This document shows positions 14,191 through 25,882 of a stretch of DNA of 64,000 nt, one piece after another. Every line of letters starts with the position of its first letter. Positions within the stretch are counted from its first letter, which is position 1. The notes beneath the pieces are model-generated. The model searched no databases, was not told the DNA's origin, and saw only the letters and a list, made by a program, of their open reading frames with translations. A program made the position numbers and the translations under genes. Source of the DNA: Motacilla alba alba (Eukaryota > Chordata > Aves > Passeriformes > Motacillidae). The stretch lies in assembly GCF_015832195.1 (NCBI RefSeq), contig NC_052017.1, positions 92,282,429 to 92,346,428 of the forward strand, read 5' to 3'.

Positions 14191-17100
14191 CTAATCACTC
14201 GAGGACTGACTTTTCTGCCTGTTCAAGCTGGTTATTGCCTTTTCAGGATTGGATACCCATTTGCTGCCTGAATACATGAGAGTTGGTGCCAGCAGACCAG
14301 AGGCAGCTCAGCAGCTCATGATGTTGACTGTTTTGCATCATTATGACTAACTGAAAAACTAAATAACTGCAGATTGAGATTACTGAGGCAGCAATCTCCT
14401 TGTGCAGACTGAAAAAAAATCTGGTTTCTATCAAAATTCCTAGACATAATTTCCAAACTCTGGCACCCAAAGCATCTTAAGGCAAGCATGGTCTTTATCC
14501 TGCAACTTCACCAGTTTAATACTGGGATTCTATTGCAAGCCACACCAGGGGTTTTGCACTGTTTTTTCTGTTGTCTCAGATTCTAATTTCCATCTTAATT
14601 ATCAGAGGAACTTCCTATAACAGAGTAATTTAAAGAGATGGTTACATCCATGTTCCAGTACTCTGTACCTTGAATACACCGTGAACCCCAGGGCCAGCAG
14701 TCAAGTGTTTTTATAGTTACCTGCCAAGTGCAGTCATTTTAAAATAATCTCCCTTGCTCAAAGTGGTACTGATTTTGCTGAATTTCCCTAGGAAGAAAGG
14801 ATGAGAGATCATTTAATTAAAGCACAGGTTTGGGTGTCAGGGCTCAGTGCCAGCCTCTGTGATCAACCTCCTCTAAAGCCATGAGCACATTTCACATCAG
14901 ATCTGGGGTTACCTAGATGAGGACAACTGCTTTTTTTCTCCCTATTAAGTGCTAGACCCAAAGCATGGCACCTAACTTGCTTATAAACACCCAACTACTA
15001 ATAAAATTCAACCCAAAATCTCAAAACAATCCATTGCCACATGTGCACTCAAGAGACAGTACTCAGAAGAATAATGTTTCAAAACCGAGCTCTCAGGAGT
15101 CAAGGAGTGTTGGCATGAAGGTTGCCCATGCAATCACATTTGAGCCCTCTGGTGTGTTCACTTAAGGATACAGTCTTTAATTACTGAACTGCTTTTGCTG
15201 CCAGCACTTCATTCAGCATTCCATTTCACAGGCTCACCTAAGGCACAGCAACTTGGTTTTACCCGCTCCGGTCAGAATGCGGCCGTATGCATTATTTACT
15301 GAAAACCTTTCAGTTCCAGCTCAGAGTACAAAAATTCTTAGTTTTGCAGGCAGATTTCCTGTAGCATTTAGTATTAAGCACTCACTTGTGAAGCAAGGTT
15401 ATTTGTTTTCAGTGCCTCTCTTTTGATGAGAGAAGGGCATATGTCCTCTACTACACAGGTAAGAAGTGAGGCTATGCTGACACAGTAAGGCCAAAAAGTC
15501 TCCATTAATTTGAGGTACCAAACTTAAAGTGTTTCTGGTGTAATTTTTTCAGAGCATTCTGCATTTCGTAGAACTTTGCATCCCCAAAGTGAACCACAGT
15601 CTCTACAGGCCTTTACACAGCAGACAACATTCAGCTCCTCTGCAAAAGAGAAAATAAACCTCCCCAAAATGACAAAAACAACCCAAAAACCCACATGAAC
15701 CAAAAAAAACCAAAAAACAAAGCAAACAATCCCACTTAAAGATTTACATAGTCAGAGAAACATTATAAAAAAGCATCTTTAGTGATTTGTGCAGCTTCAC
15801 AAAAGGCAGTTTTCTTCTACAGCAAAGGAAAACACAAAATCCAATTCCAGCAATCAATATAATCAATTTCTCTAAGAATAAAAACTTTTTTTCCCCCACC
15901 AATATAAATCCCCTGTATTTCTGCATCAAAGAACAAGTGGTTATACCAGACAACATCCAGTAAATCATTCCCCTGAAACACTTATCTTGTGCACTGAAAC
16001 CTACATGTATGTACACAAGTAGTGCTCACTAACTCATGAACCTCTGAAATGTTCTCTCCCTTTCAGTACCTCTTCAGTCATGGAAGGTGAAAGACCCCCA
16101 CCTGAGAGCTTAGGAGATTAAAGAGAGAAAAAAAACCCAAGTCATCACATTTAGGCATTTTACTGCCAAGTAGTACATCCCACAGAAACCTCACTGATGA
16201 CTCAAAGCTTGACATTCTCTTGATCCCATCAGTTCAGAACAGTATTTCAGTATTTCCACAATATATTTCACTACTGATAATAGTTATTATTCCACGTAAG
16301 TTAAAAATTCAATCAAGTGTAACCACTTCAGTGAAACCTGCCAGCCTTCCCTATAAACATGGCTTACACATAGAGACAATCAATCACCATTCACATATTC
16401 AATCTATTTCCAGTACAGAAACTGTAAATCAAGGAAACTAGATATAACATGGGTAGATATTAAGCAGAAAATATTTCAAGTTGCTTTAAGTAGTGGCTCT
16501 CATAGAAAAGTGAGGTATTGTCTACAGTCTTAATGCCCAGGGATAGCAACACGTACTTTAAGAAGATAATTCAGAAGTTATTAAAAAGTTGTGATTTTGA
16601 AAGACAAAATAGCACATCTGCATGGAGAATGCACCTCATATCTGTGATAACAACTTTGGCAAGAAAACTTTCAAATATGGAACAGCATGAACACAAGACA
16701 GCAAATCTCAAATATCTTGCAAAATATTATAGCAGCATTGTACTTATTTGTGTTTGTTACTCTAAGAGTTCTCCTGATAAGAATGTATCAAAAGAGCAAG
16801 GAAATACAGTGCCATGTCTTTTTGCATGTTAAAGATAGTATGCAAATGTAGCAGCTCATTACCACAGCTTTCTTCCTATCAAGAGACCAGCAAAACTATT
16901 CTTGAGGAAACAGGAAAGCATACTTAAGTGAGATTAATTTGACAATTTCCTCCATTACAGTTTTAAGAACAATTTAGAATCCCACCATTAAGCATTTATT
17001 TTAAAATGCAGATGTAAGACTTAACAGAGAATACCAAAAAACACTTCAAATAGTCATTTGAGTTCAAAAAGCCCAACAGTTTTACTGTTGCTTTTCACTG

Positions 17101-17509
17101 CATAACAGCTTCAGATTCTCAAAATTAATTCTACACACTTCATTTTGCATTTCTTGGCCACTTAAAACTCTTATGGATGTAAACAGGAGGCCTAACCAGC
17201 AAAGGCAGCAAAATATTTTAGAACAGGTTCTTATAATAGCTTGCTTTATCATCAGTCCACAACACAATATCCAAAACTCAGAAAAATAACTCTGAGATAA
17301 AAAAGTATGTGTACACATACACAGCTGCACATCAACCCTATGCAGGCTATCAGGAAAGCAAGAAAAAGTAAGAAAATAAATCACATGGGCATCTAATAGC
17401 ACACACAGAGTTCAAAGAATACTTCCAGAGGAGAATTAATGCCTTCTGAAAAGATACTGGCTTTTACTTTGCATATGTCTGTAGTTATGATATTTTATGA
17501 AAATCCTTT

Positions 17510-17863
17510 TGTCAGGATTTTCTTTTCTTGAGAAGCTGAAGGGTCTCAGCTTCAAGATGTAAATAATTATTATTTGTTAGTGTGGAATGCAATAGGTGCT
17601 TCCTTGATTGGTCAATGTAAGATGTTTTTAGTTAATAACTAATTAAGGAGGCAGTTGGTTTAGACTCTTTGGGAGTCACAAGCTTTTGTTATACATTCTT
17701 TTTCTTCTTGTCTCATTTTCTAATCCATTTTTCTCTTTGTTCTTTTAGTATAGTTTTAGTGTGGTTTTTTAATATATCTTAATATAATAAACCAACCTTC
17801 TGAAACATGGAGTCAAGATTTCTCCATCCCTCTTCCCTCGTCCTAGCTGCCCTAAAAACCACA
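17510..17863 (+). mobile_element. Solo LTR of a passerine endogenous retrovirus, antisense to CARMIL1
   Basis: The segment starts TGTCAGGATTTTC and continues with a layout I recognise from a common songbird LTR family: a GAGAAGCTGAAGGG block, a GTGTGGAATGCAATAGGTGC block, a T-rich stretch, an AATAAA signal at 17786-17791 and a CTTCTGAAACATGGAGTC block near the end. The exact right edge is uncertain by about 15 bases. I see no target-site duplication and no retroviral coding sequence next to it, so it is a lone LTR left by recombination. It lies in CARMIL1 intron 2, about 55 bases past the exon 2 donor, in the opposite orientation to the gene. Confidence 0.8.
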
Positions 17864-17919
17864 TCTAGTAAACCCCAGACGTGCAACATATGTCATCAGA
17901 GTCATTCTATTGTACTTAC

Positions 17920-18017
17920 CAATATTTTGTTATCCACTTTGTCTCCCTTGGTTTCCAGCTTTACTTTCTTCTTGACAGAAATTTTGATTTTCCTCCCAAT
18001 AACATCCCTGACACTTT
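17920..18017 (-). CDS. CARMIL1: CARMIL1 coding exon 2 (start of PH-like domain)
   Basis: On the minus strand this 98-base exon follows an acceptor (TTTCAG) and ends at a consensus donor (TTG then GTAAGT). In phase with exon 1 it encodes residues 14-46, including [16 protein letters not shown] followed by [11 protein letters not shown]. This is the very basic start of the PH-like domain that contacts membrane phospholipid in CARMIL proteins. Human CARMIL1, from memory, reads [14 protein letters not shown] and so on, ending ENKVL at the same point. Differences such as SVRD for SIKD and ET for EV look like ordinary divergence. The frame is intact and nothing suggests a pseudogene. The next human residues (VLTSCRAF) should begin exon 3. 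I could not find that exon in the remaining 17.9 kb, so it probably lies beyond the left edge. Confidence 0.95.
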
Positions 18018-19309
18018 CTGAAACAAAATAAAATATCTTCATTAAATACCTTCAGTGTCAACACAAGAAGGAAACAGATGCCACTGTTGAGTTTTCAGAA
18101 AGACTTAGAGCTATGTTGTCCAACTGCTTCCACTCATGGAAGTCTCATGCACATGCACCAGTACTAAACACAACCTAAGTACAATTTTCTAAGTATGCCA
18201 TCTACACAACAATTTGTGTCTACTATGATAGCATTAATGATGTCATATGCCTGGATTCTAAACATAATTTGATATTTTTTTCTGGCACTACTTACATATC
18301 AAAAGCATTCCCAAGACAAGCCACAGCACTGCTTAGCTCCTCTCTGGGAAAATAAAACAAATTCCTCACTGCTATTATTTGTACCTGAAAAGCTTACTAA
18401 AGCAAATTAGCTCCTTGCATTGCACAAATTCCAACCTCTTGTTAATATCAAGGAGGCTAAATGGGTCAGGCAATGGAAGAGCAACTGTTCACACATTTTG
18501 CACTCTGTGCATTGAAGTAGCGAAGCAAACCGAGCAGACTTCCAGATAGTAACACCTGGCAGCTCTGCAGAGGATGCTGAGGAGGCAACATTGGTCTTGG
18601 TCCAAATCCCAGCAACAACGTAGCCACTCCATGATGCCAGCACCAAAGTTACATTAGTTGCCATAATGTTTTAATATATACATGCACACACATGTACACA
18701 CAGCCTCTGCCAATTATGACACGAACCAGCTTTTCCCCTGAACATTTGCACCCTGGCCTGAAGGGAACATACACACAGGGAACTGTGTCTAGAAAGCTTA
18801 TACAACTACTGACACTGATGTAATTGAGAGATAAACAGAGGAGTTCATCTAGAAGAGCCAATTTGGCACCTTCCGTAAGTTTCACTCCCCAGCCCCCACT
18901 GAAAGGGAATGAGAAAGAAATCTTTTAAACACATTAACCTATTTCCAACCCAACAACAGGCATCTGTAAAAGGAAAGTCTCCACCCTCTCCAGACATATA
19001 CACTTTGCCCTCGGGCACGCTGAAGTTTAAAAGCAAAAATGAAAGATAATGGCTAATCCTAAGGCTTTTAATTATAGTGCTCTGTATAGCGCTTTTCTGC
19101 ACAATTTTCATCCGGTAGTCAAAAGACGTTAGCACAAACAACACATCATTTATTAAGCCTGGATGTTTAACCCAGGCCACTGTGTTCTGCCTGCAGGGCA
19201 GAAGGGTGTGCAAGTCAGAAACGTGGCTGGTCAGAGAGACTCTTCACCAAAAAAAACCTCTTTCTGCAGAATCGGCATGTTTTCCCCAGCAATTTTAATT
19301 TCCCTATCA

Positions 19310-19470
19310 GGACACAAAAGCTCCTCGGTAGCAGCGGCTTGCCCAGCGAGAAGCCTGTCCCAAGCCGCGGCAGCCCCGGTGGCAGGCAGCCAGCGCGGCC
19401 GGCTCCCGGAGCAACCGCTTGGTCCGGAGCCAGGCTGCGAGATCCCGGAGCAGCCAGGTAAGAGGAATCC
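19310..19470 (+). promoter_or_regulatory. Small CpG-rich block in CARMIL1 intron 1 with a plus-strand splice donor
   Basis: About 130 bases between 19325 and 19457 contain roughly 14 CpG dinucleotides, in sharp contrast with the CpG-poor intron around them. On the plus strand the block ends with a near-perfect donor (CAG then GTAAGA, with the exon edge at 19457). It could be the first exon and promoter of a transcript antisense to CARMIL1, or an alternative CARMIL1 start on the minus strand. The peptide read across it is not recognised and may not be coding. Confidence 0.4.
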
Positions 19471-20468
19471 GGGGGAAAGTCCAGCCCAATGCAAACTGCT
19501 CCCCCAAGGCTTCCTCTCCCATGGGTAATGGCCAATTCCGGTCTTTCTGCCCCAGCTTGGGAACCCAGAAGCAAGCTGACCATAGAGTCTTTTTCAGTCC
19601 TGTCTCCTTGCAGAAGGTACTGCTGCTGTCTCTGTTACTTCACCTCCATGTGCAGCCTGTGCTTTTCAGTTTCTCCTCTCCCACAAACAGCTCCAAGTGC
19701 CTACATCTAGCAGGGGACTTCCTTCTGACACACCTGCATGGAGAGATGTGCTTCCCTTTGCTGTCCCAAGGGTCCCACACAGCAGAAGTGGGAATGACTG
19801 CAAGCCCTCAGCTCCAGTACTCTTACTCCAACAAGCCATAGGGAGAGAGGAGGCCTGGGACCCCAGATTGCACAAAACATCATCAGGATGTCGGCTCCTC
19901 ACAAGGCTCTATCTGCCTGAAAGGGCCAGAAACACTACTTCAAGGAGCTAAGATGGAGATTTCATACTCTCCATGGGACTGAAGACAATTCCCTCCACAT
20001 TGGGTGGCAAGTAGACTCACAAAGTAAATTTGCAGACCAAGAGATGGAAACATAACATGAAGGTTCCCATTTTAAAGTGTTCATCCATTTCTAATGCTGG
20101 AGGCTTCAGATATCCACACCTGGGAGGAGTGGATCCAGGCAAGCCAGCAGTAAGAGAGGGCTTCTTTGAAGACTATGACCTACGAGACCTGACAAAGGTC
20201 ACACGGGAAGTGAGTAACAGAAAAAAACCTGCAGCTCAAACACTCCCACCCCCAGTTTAATCTCCACACTCCAATCACTCCACGTTAAAGCATATCCTTT
20301 CATCCTGCTCTCAAAACATGGTTATTACAAAGAGCCTATGTAAAGGTTAAATTTTAACATGCAGACACCAAAATACTGCTAGAAATTAAACCAATCTACA
20401 TGAGCACATCCCCACACATCAGAATAGCCCTTGACAAATCAAGCTGAGTGATGCAGGGCACCAGGGCT

Positions 20469-20485
20469 GGGGGGGGGGGGGGGGG
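20469..20485 (+). repeat. G homopolymer, 17 bases
   Basis: An uninterrupted run of 17 G lies in CARMIL1 intron 1. Such runs form quadruplexes and are prone to length errors in sequencing. Confidence 0.95.
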
Positions 20486-21860
20486 AAATTATTCAGATGG
20501 TTCAAAGCCCCCAGAGGAGGGGATGTGTGAAGATGCTCACCTTATTCTTTCCTGTAGTATGGAGCACACCTCACCTACAACACTAGAGTGCAGACCCATG
20601 GTGAGTAAGAAATACTGTGTATTAGCACCTCAAACATGCCTGGCCACTTTAAATAGGAAAACCCCAAGGTTTTAACCATAACTAGTCCTAGAACTCTTCC
20701 CAGCTCATCACTTCTTAGCAGTAAGGTACAGACTATGGTCTCTCTGTAAATCACGTGGTTTAGAGACCAAAAGGACTGCAAAACAGAGCTATTTTGACTC
20801 TACAGAAAAAATCTGCAGCAGCTGCAAATGTCCACCCAGATTTTAGCAATATTTGATAAATAATAAAACCACTTGCTGACTGACAAAACTGAAGGAAATG
20901 CACAACGTAAATTACCTAAGTAAGGTCTGAAGGATTGTATTCAAAGCCACACATACCGTGTTGTCCGACAAATTTCTCTTTCCATTTGTCCTTAAGACAA
21001 CACTTCAAATTATTACAATGCAGGTGAGATCTTTAGATAGCTCTTTAACAGGCAAAACCAAAGGAAATTTGGCCTGAACAAGGTAGCTAAGGGCCTGGAG
21101 CATCAGACCTGTTATCCCCAAATGACACTGGTTACACACACGCCGCCTGTGTAACGATCCATTTATTGGAAGCTCCCCAAAAGAGGTGACAGCATTTTCA
21201 CAGGGACCTCGCCATCACCCGTGACTGAGTTCCTAAGCATATACTATGCAGGATGGAGGCTCGTGTGCACGGGGCCATCAAACTTTAATTACAAATACCC
21301 TCACTCCCTCCTACGTCCAGAGGAAAACGAGTCTTAAACTATGTAAAACCCAGGAGAATGAATAAAAAGCACTGAGTGGAGCTGCAGCCCGTGCCGCCAG
21401 GCTGAGGCGCACCGAGGACGTGCCCCGGGCGGGCGGCGGTGCGGGGGGCCGGGGCAGCTTCCCAGCGCGCCTGCCAGCGCTCGCAGCCTGCCGGCACCCT
21501 GGACAGACCGCTCCGGAGGGGGGACACACACCGTGCCCCGCCGCGGCTCCCGAGGGCTCAGTCCCTGCCCGCGGCCGACTCCCCGCTGCCCGCCGCAGCC
21601 CCGCAGCCCCCGCCCGCCCATTCCCCGCACGCAGCAACGCGGCCTCTCCGCCCCCCGCCGGCTCCTCCGAGTCCCTCCGGCCCCATGCGGACCCCCCGGG
21701 CTCCCTGACCGGCCCCCGCGGCGCTTCCCCGGCTCCACAGACGCAGCCCCGTCTCCGGCATTGCTGCATCCCGCTCACGGCGGCCTCCAAACTTGCCCCC
21801 GCAGCCCTTTCACCCGGGACCCCGCAGCCCCCATCCCCGCCGCCGTGCCCCGTCCCTTAC

Positions 21861-21900
21861 CGATCAACTCTTTGGGGACGTCGGAGCTCTCCTCGGCCAT
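21861..21900 (-). CDS. CARMIL1: CARMIL1 coding exon 1 (start codon exon)
   Basis: CARMIL1 (capping protein, Arp2/3 and myosin-I linker 1, also called LRRC16A) binds and uncaps actin capping protein at the leading edge of cells. Read on the minus strand, this exon begins with ATG in a strong Kozak context (GCCGCCATGG) and encodes MAEESSDVPKELI plus one extra base. It ends at a consensus donor (TCG then GTAAGG). From memory the human protein begins MTEESSDVPRELIE, so the match is close. The split G joins the first two bases of the exon at 17920-18017 to give the expected Glu. The exon lies in the middle of a large CpG island, as expected for a first exon. CARMIL2 and CARMIL3 start differently, so the paralogue call is firm. 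Only 40 coding bases are present, so recognition rests largely on the in-phase join to exon 2. Confidence 0.93.
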
Positions 21901-21948
21901 GGCGGCGGCGCTGCCCGGCGCTCGGGGGTGCCCGGCGGCGGGGCTGCT

Positions 21949-21987
21949 TCAGCGGCGCGCCGTCCCTGCGCCGGGCGAGGCGGGCAT
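21949..21987 (-). other. Possible upstream ORF in the CARMIL1 leader
   Basis: If transcription starts to the right of 21987, the leader contains an ATG followed by a 12-codon frame (MPASPGAGTARR) and a TGA, ending 48 bases before the CARMIL1 ATG. It does not overlap the main frame. A short upstream ORF of this kind can reduce translation of the main protein. Whether it is transcribed depends on the unmapped start site. Confidence 0.35.
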
Positions 21988-22720
21988 GCACCCAGCGGGC
22001 GGGGGAGGAGGAGGGCCGGCCGTGCGCCTCGCTGCGGAGCACGGGGTGTGTACGCGGCTGCGAGCGCGGGCGGAGGGAAGGGGCTTCTCCCGCCCCCGCG
22101 GAGCCCGCTCCCCCCGCGCTACATGCCGGCTGCCGGCGCGGCCAGGAGGGGCATTTCCAGGGAGGGATGGATGGTCCGCAGGCGGCCGTCAGCCGCGGCG
22201 TCGCGGGCTCACGGCGGCCCCCGCACCGGCTCCCCCGTTCCCGCCTGCGCGCCGCCCGGCTCCCCCGCCCAGCACCGGCGGGAGGCGGCGGCTGCCCCCG
22301 CCCCGGGAGGGCTGCGCCCGCGCCCCGGCCCGGCCCCTGAACCGCGCGGGAGCCGCCGGGAGGCGCCCGCTCGCCCGCGCCCACCGAGCCCCCGGCGACA
22401 GAGAGGGGAGGCGGTGGCGGCCGGGAGCATCGCCCTTAGGAAGCCATCGCGGCGAGGGAGGAGGAGGATAGCGCGCTCGGAGATTTAGCGCGGCGACGCC
22501 GGCCCCTCCTTCGGCCGATGCCGCCGATCGGCGCTGCGGCGGGGGCCATCTGCCGGCGGCCGCGGCGGCTACACCGGCCTGGGCCGGCCCCCGCCGCCCA
22601 GGTACCGCCTGAGGCGGCAGCAGCGCCGGCCCTCCCCAGCAGACCGTGCCTTCCGCAGCTGCACCCTCAGCCTTTGCCCCCCGGGAATAATCCTCTGGGT
22701 TCATTAAAACGGGTTCGTGC

Positions 22721-24013
22721 TACGAAGGGGGTGGTTGTCATCGTCAGGTCAGTCCTGGCCTCCTGGGAAAGGGATTGCCCAATTCCTTTTCAGAAAAAGC
22801 TGGATCACTTCGAGACCTAGAAGAGGCTAACCTTTGGTCCAGAACTCATCTGCCTCTCCCTGGCTCCGTCAGCTTATCTCCATGGGGACGGCGGCTGCCT
22901 CGGCACCTGTTGTGAGATAACGCCATGGCTAGGGACGGCTTAGCAAACTCCTTGTGCAGGGAGTCTCGGTGTTGCTGAGCCTGTGCTACATTGAAGGGAT
23001 ACGTGCCTCCTTTCTCAGGACCAAATTAAAATCCACAAGTTGCAGCATTTTTGCTTGTTGCACTTTGCCATCGAGGGTTTTTGTCACGCGTTAACAGCCA
23101 CATTATAGAAACACAGCACGAGCGCTGCCTAATTGCACTCATAAATATAAGCACAGAAAGATGCTTATTGGATGAGAGCGAAGGAAGAGGTTCGGTAGCC
23201 CTGGAAATCCTATGGCTTGCTTCTTGTAATGATGCCTGGTTTCAGTGAAAGGATCATTTTCACTGCAGCAGGACCATGATTGGTCACCTTCCATCCTAAA
23301 GGGATAGATTACTGCATAAACCTCATATTTCAAGCACTCTGCAAGTGTGTGGTGGATCTGGGAGATCAAAGTCATTTATGTCTAATTAAAAAATCTGCAT
23401 TCAGTGAGAGCAACAGTGTGAATCCAATGAGTTATTTTGCTGGTACAGTACCACACTGCTGCACTCCTGTGTGTCACGGACTGCTGTATACCATGGTCTT
23501 CAGAAGAAACATGACCACTTTGAAATTGGTGTCACTTGTCAAATAAATATATCATGTTTTTCTTGAGACCAACGAGATCTCTAAACTGTCAGAGGTGATT
23601 TTACCAACACAGATATCATTACTACTGAGATGGATATGATTTGCAGTCTTTACAGTTTGCTGTTTATATGTAAAGAATAAACACATCCTTTAAAGAAAAC
23701 AAAAAAAATTAATATATTAGTAAAAGAATAAAGTAGGCTGTATGCTTTTAATATACAGCAATGTCAACCAATCTTATCTGGATATGAATATATATCTCTC
23801 AATAAAATGCACTGTATTCCTTTTCTCCTCTGCTCTCTTTTCCTTACTGTAGCTGCATCCTTTTATGATGGACACAGAATACCTGCTGACCTCTTCCTTC
23901 CTTTTCTGCCAATTTTTCCTCATGGCTCAGCACAAAACTGCATTTCTTGCTCACTGGATACACATAGGCTTAGTTCCAATGAACCTGGACCTGGGTTCTT
24001 TGTTCTGGCAGGA

Positions 24014-24063
<50 letters not shown>

Positions 24064-25573
24064 ATTTTCATATATTTTCTAAGACCCAGGAGGGAAAAGT
24101 TAGAAAAGTTAGACCATTAAGTCTGCATAAGAAAGGCCATAAAATTTCATATAGTTACTTATGTATTGAGTCTAATTGCCTATCTTCAGCTAAAAATTCT
24201 AGAAAAATAACTTTTATTCCACCACTATTCACCTGCTCTACAAAAAATATATATTTTTGGATCTATGATGTCTTAAGCATGACAGATTCTCATGCTACTA
24301 CACCACTGTCTTGTTTCTGACACAGTATTTGAAGCATGAACCTTGCCTCTTTGGCTGCTGCCAGACATCCACAGGCCTCTTAGCGGAAAAAATGATGAGC
24401 TCCTTTCATGCCTTCCTGCCTGTAGCATTCTGCTGGAATACTGCTACCACCTCCTCCACCCCAGTTTCCTACCATGAGCTGACACATACGGTGAGCCCAG
24501 GTTGTGTAAAGAAAAAAAGAAAAGAAGAATGAATGATGGCAACAGGCAGGGCTTTTCTTGTTTTGGTTTGTGTTTTTCAATTAGCAGCACTGCAGATTAA
24601 TGTAGTGTTAATGTAATGTACAGGTTAATACATGCCAAGGCTACTGCATAATTCCTGCTTTGGTGCTTAAAAGATTTGACCTGGTTTGAGGTAGGGAAGG
24701 TACAAACTAAACTCAGGTGGATTATTGCTTCCAAGACTAGGTTCAAACAGCAAAATGCATGGTTTCCCTTTCCTTGTTCCCTACAGGAGGTAGAACATGA
24801 TTGCCCAGGCAGCCTGCTGCTCCTGCTCCTCCAACTACAGTACTGCCTAGGTATTGACACTATCACAGTGTCAATTTACTGTCTGGCCTGTCAATACAAG
24901 GGTGTTTCTAATCTCAAGGGTCCATGTCCCAGTGCAGAGAGGACTGGACCACCATCGCAGAGATCCCAAACAATTAACTCCCAGCATCTCCAGAGACTCT
25001 TCTCTGCAGTTTGTGGGCAAAGCCTCACCATGGACAGTTTGCTGGCTTTGTAAGAAGGCGTGTTTTTAATCCTTTCCTGTTGACCCTTACTCTCCCTAGT
25101 CACTTCAGCAGGGATGCAGGTGTCAATGGCATCTTTCCCAGTGGCAGGGATGCTTGAAGAAGGTCAGCCCCCTATGGCATGTCACCCATACCCACTTATG
25201 GCTGTTTGCCACTTTCCATGTTATGCCAGTGTGAGAAACTGTTTTACCGTCTCGTAACCTGAATTAGTGAAAGGGGGCAGAAAGGGGATTTGTGTCATTT
25301 CAGTAACTGAATTTTAATTGTCTTTTATCCCTCCTTGCCCACCAATAGAGGCACAGCTGAGGAGGTGCCCAATTTAAACTGCAACAACAGAAGCAGATGC
25401 AGATGGGTTTCCTGTCTGATCTCAGTGGCATTCCCCTAACTCTCAGGTGCACTTCATGCCCTGGCAGCTCCCAAGCAGTCCTGGCCATGTTTGCAGGGCC
25501 TCGTAATCTCACTTTAGGGACACTGATGCAAATTATCATAACATAGGTGCCCTAGTTAGGATCACACTCCATC
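22721..25573. other. Intergenic sequence upstream of CARMIL1
   Basis: This AT-rich DNA lies between the CARMIL1 promoter island and the first CR1 fragment. Apart from the long A tract near 24.0 kb I see no gene, RNA gene or known repeat. The open frames are short and unrecognised. Confidence 0.6.
24017..24060 (+). repeat. A homopolymer, 44 bases
   Basis: This is an uninterrupted run of 44 A. No polyadenylation signal or recognisable retrocopy precedes it, so it is listed as a simple repeat. The length shown is probably approximate. Confidence 0.95.
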
Positions 25574-25574
25574 A

Positions 25575-25882
25575 GAATCATAGAATCATCAGGGTAGGAA
25601 GAGACCTTTAAGATCATCAAGTCCACCTGTCAGCCCAGCACTACCACTGAAACCCCTAAACCACAAAACCACATCACCCAGCACCAGATCCAGATGCCTC
25701 TTAAACATCTCCAGGGATGGTGACTCCACCACGTCCCTGGCCAGCCTATTCTGAAGTCTGACCATCTTAACAATGAAAATTGTGTTCTAGTATCTAATCT
25801 GAATTGCCCCTGTCTCAGTTTAAGACCGTTTCCTTTAGTACTCTCACTGTAGGCACAGTAGAAGAGACTGGCTCCCACCTCA
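25575..25882 (-). mobile_element. CR1 LINE 3' fragment
   Basis: It begins AGAATCATAGAATCATCAGG, the reverse complement of a CR1 terminus, and continues with the CR1-like text AGACCTTTAAGATCATCAAG and CTCCAGGGATGGTGACTCCA. Minus orientation, 5'-truncated and diverged. It has no coding capacity. Confidence 0.88.

Larger units (their letters stand above)
1..17919 (-). other. CARMIL1: CARMIL1 intron 2 (partial, runs off the left edge)
   Basis: After the exon 2 donor at 17919-17918 I looked on the minus strand for the expected continuation of the PH-like domain and the first leucine-rich repeats. I looked for back-translated motifs such as LTSCRAF, TFSYLEI, VETEKC, CLRKIFPG and CDWLGF. None was found by eye. 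The stretch is AT-rich non-coding DNA with A-rich tracts (for example about 6615-6655, 12760-12800 and 15660-15725), one CR1 element near 10.85-11.5 kb, a GC-rich block near 13.7-14.2 kb and a solo LTR at its right end. A short or divergent exon could have been missed, since this was a visual scan. Confidence 0.7.
18018..21860 (-). other. CARMIL1: CARMIL1 intron 1
   Basis: This roughly 3.8-kb stretch separates the two recognised exons and has matching GTAAGG donor and TTTCAG acceptor ends on the minus strand. Most of it is AT-rich sequence with no recognisable gene or repeat. The exceptions are a CpG-rich block near 19310-19470, a 17-base G tract at 20469-20485 and the left shoulder of the promoter CpG island above about 21380. 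The open frames seen here, such as those at 19163-19583 on both strands, follow local GC content and show no known domain. Confidence 0.85.
21380..22720 (-). promoter_or_regulatory. CARMIL1: CpG island promoter of CARMIL1
   Basis: About 1.3 kb of very GC-rich, CpG-dense sequence surrounds the CARMIL1 start codon and falls off sharply to AT-rich DNA on both sides. It has many GGCGGG and CCGCCC boxes of the Sp1/KLF type (for example around 21990-22010) and no obvious TATA box near the start codon, which fits a dispersed CpG-island promoter. The transcription start cannot be fixed from sequence; it should lie to the right of 21900. Long open frames on both strands here (up to about 300 residues) are made of Pro, Ala, Arg and Gly. 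They are by-products of GC content, not genes. Confidence 0.85.

Noticed and set aside
18845..19213. Minus-strand frame containing VLTSFDYR, resembling the VLTSCRAF expected at the start of CARMIL1 exon 3
   Set aside because: It lies between exons 1 and 2, the similarity stops after a few residues, and exon 2 already provides the preceding sequence in phase.
21420..22488. Long plus-strand open frames of 230-312 residues in the CARMIL1 CpG island
   Set aside because: They overlap each other in different frames, consist mainly of Pro, Ala, Arg and Gly, and cross the minus-strand CARMIL1 first exon. High GC removes stop codons, so length alone is not evidence.
23807..24082. Possible processed pseudogene before the A44 tract
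   Set aside because: There is no AATAAA, no target-site duplication seen and no recognisable protein.
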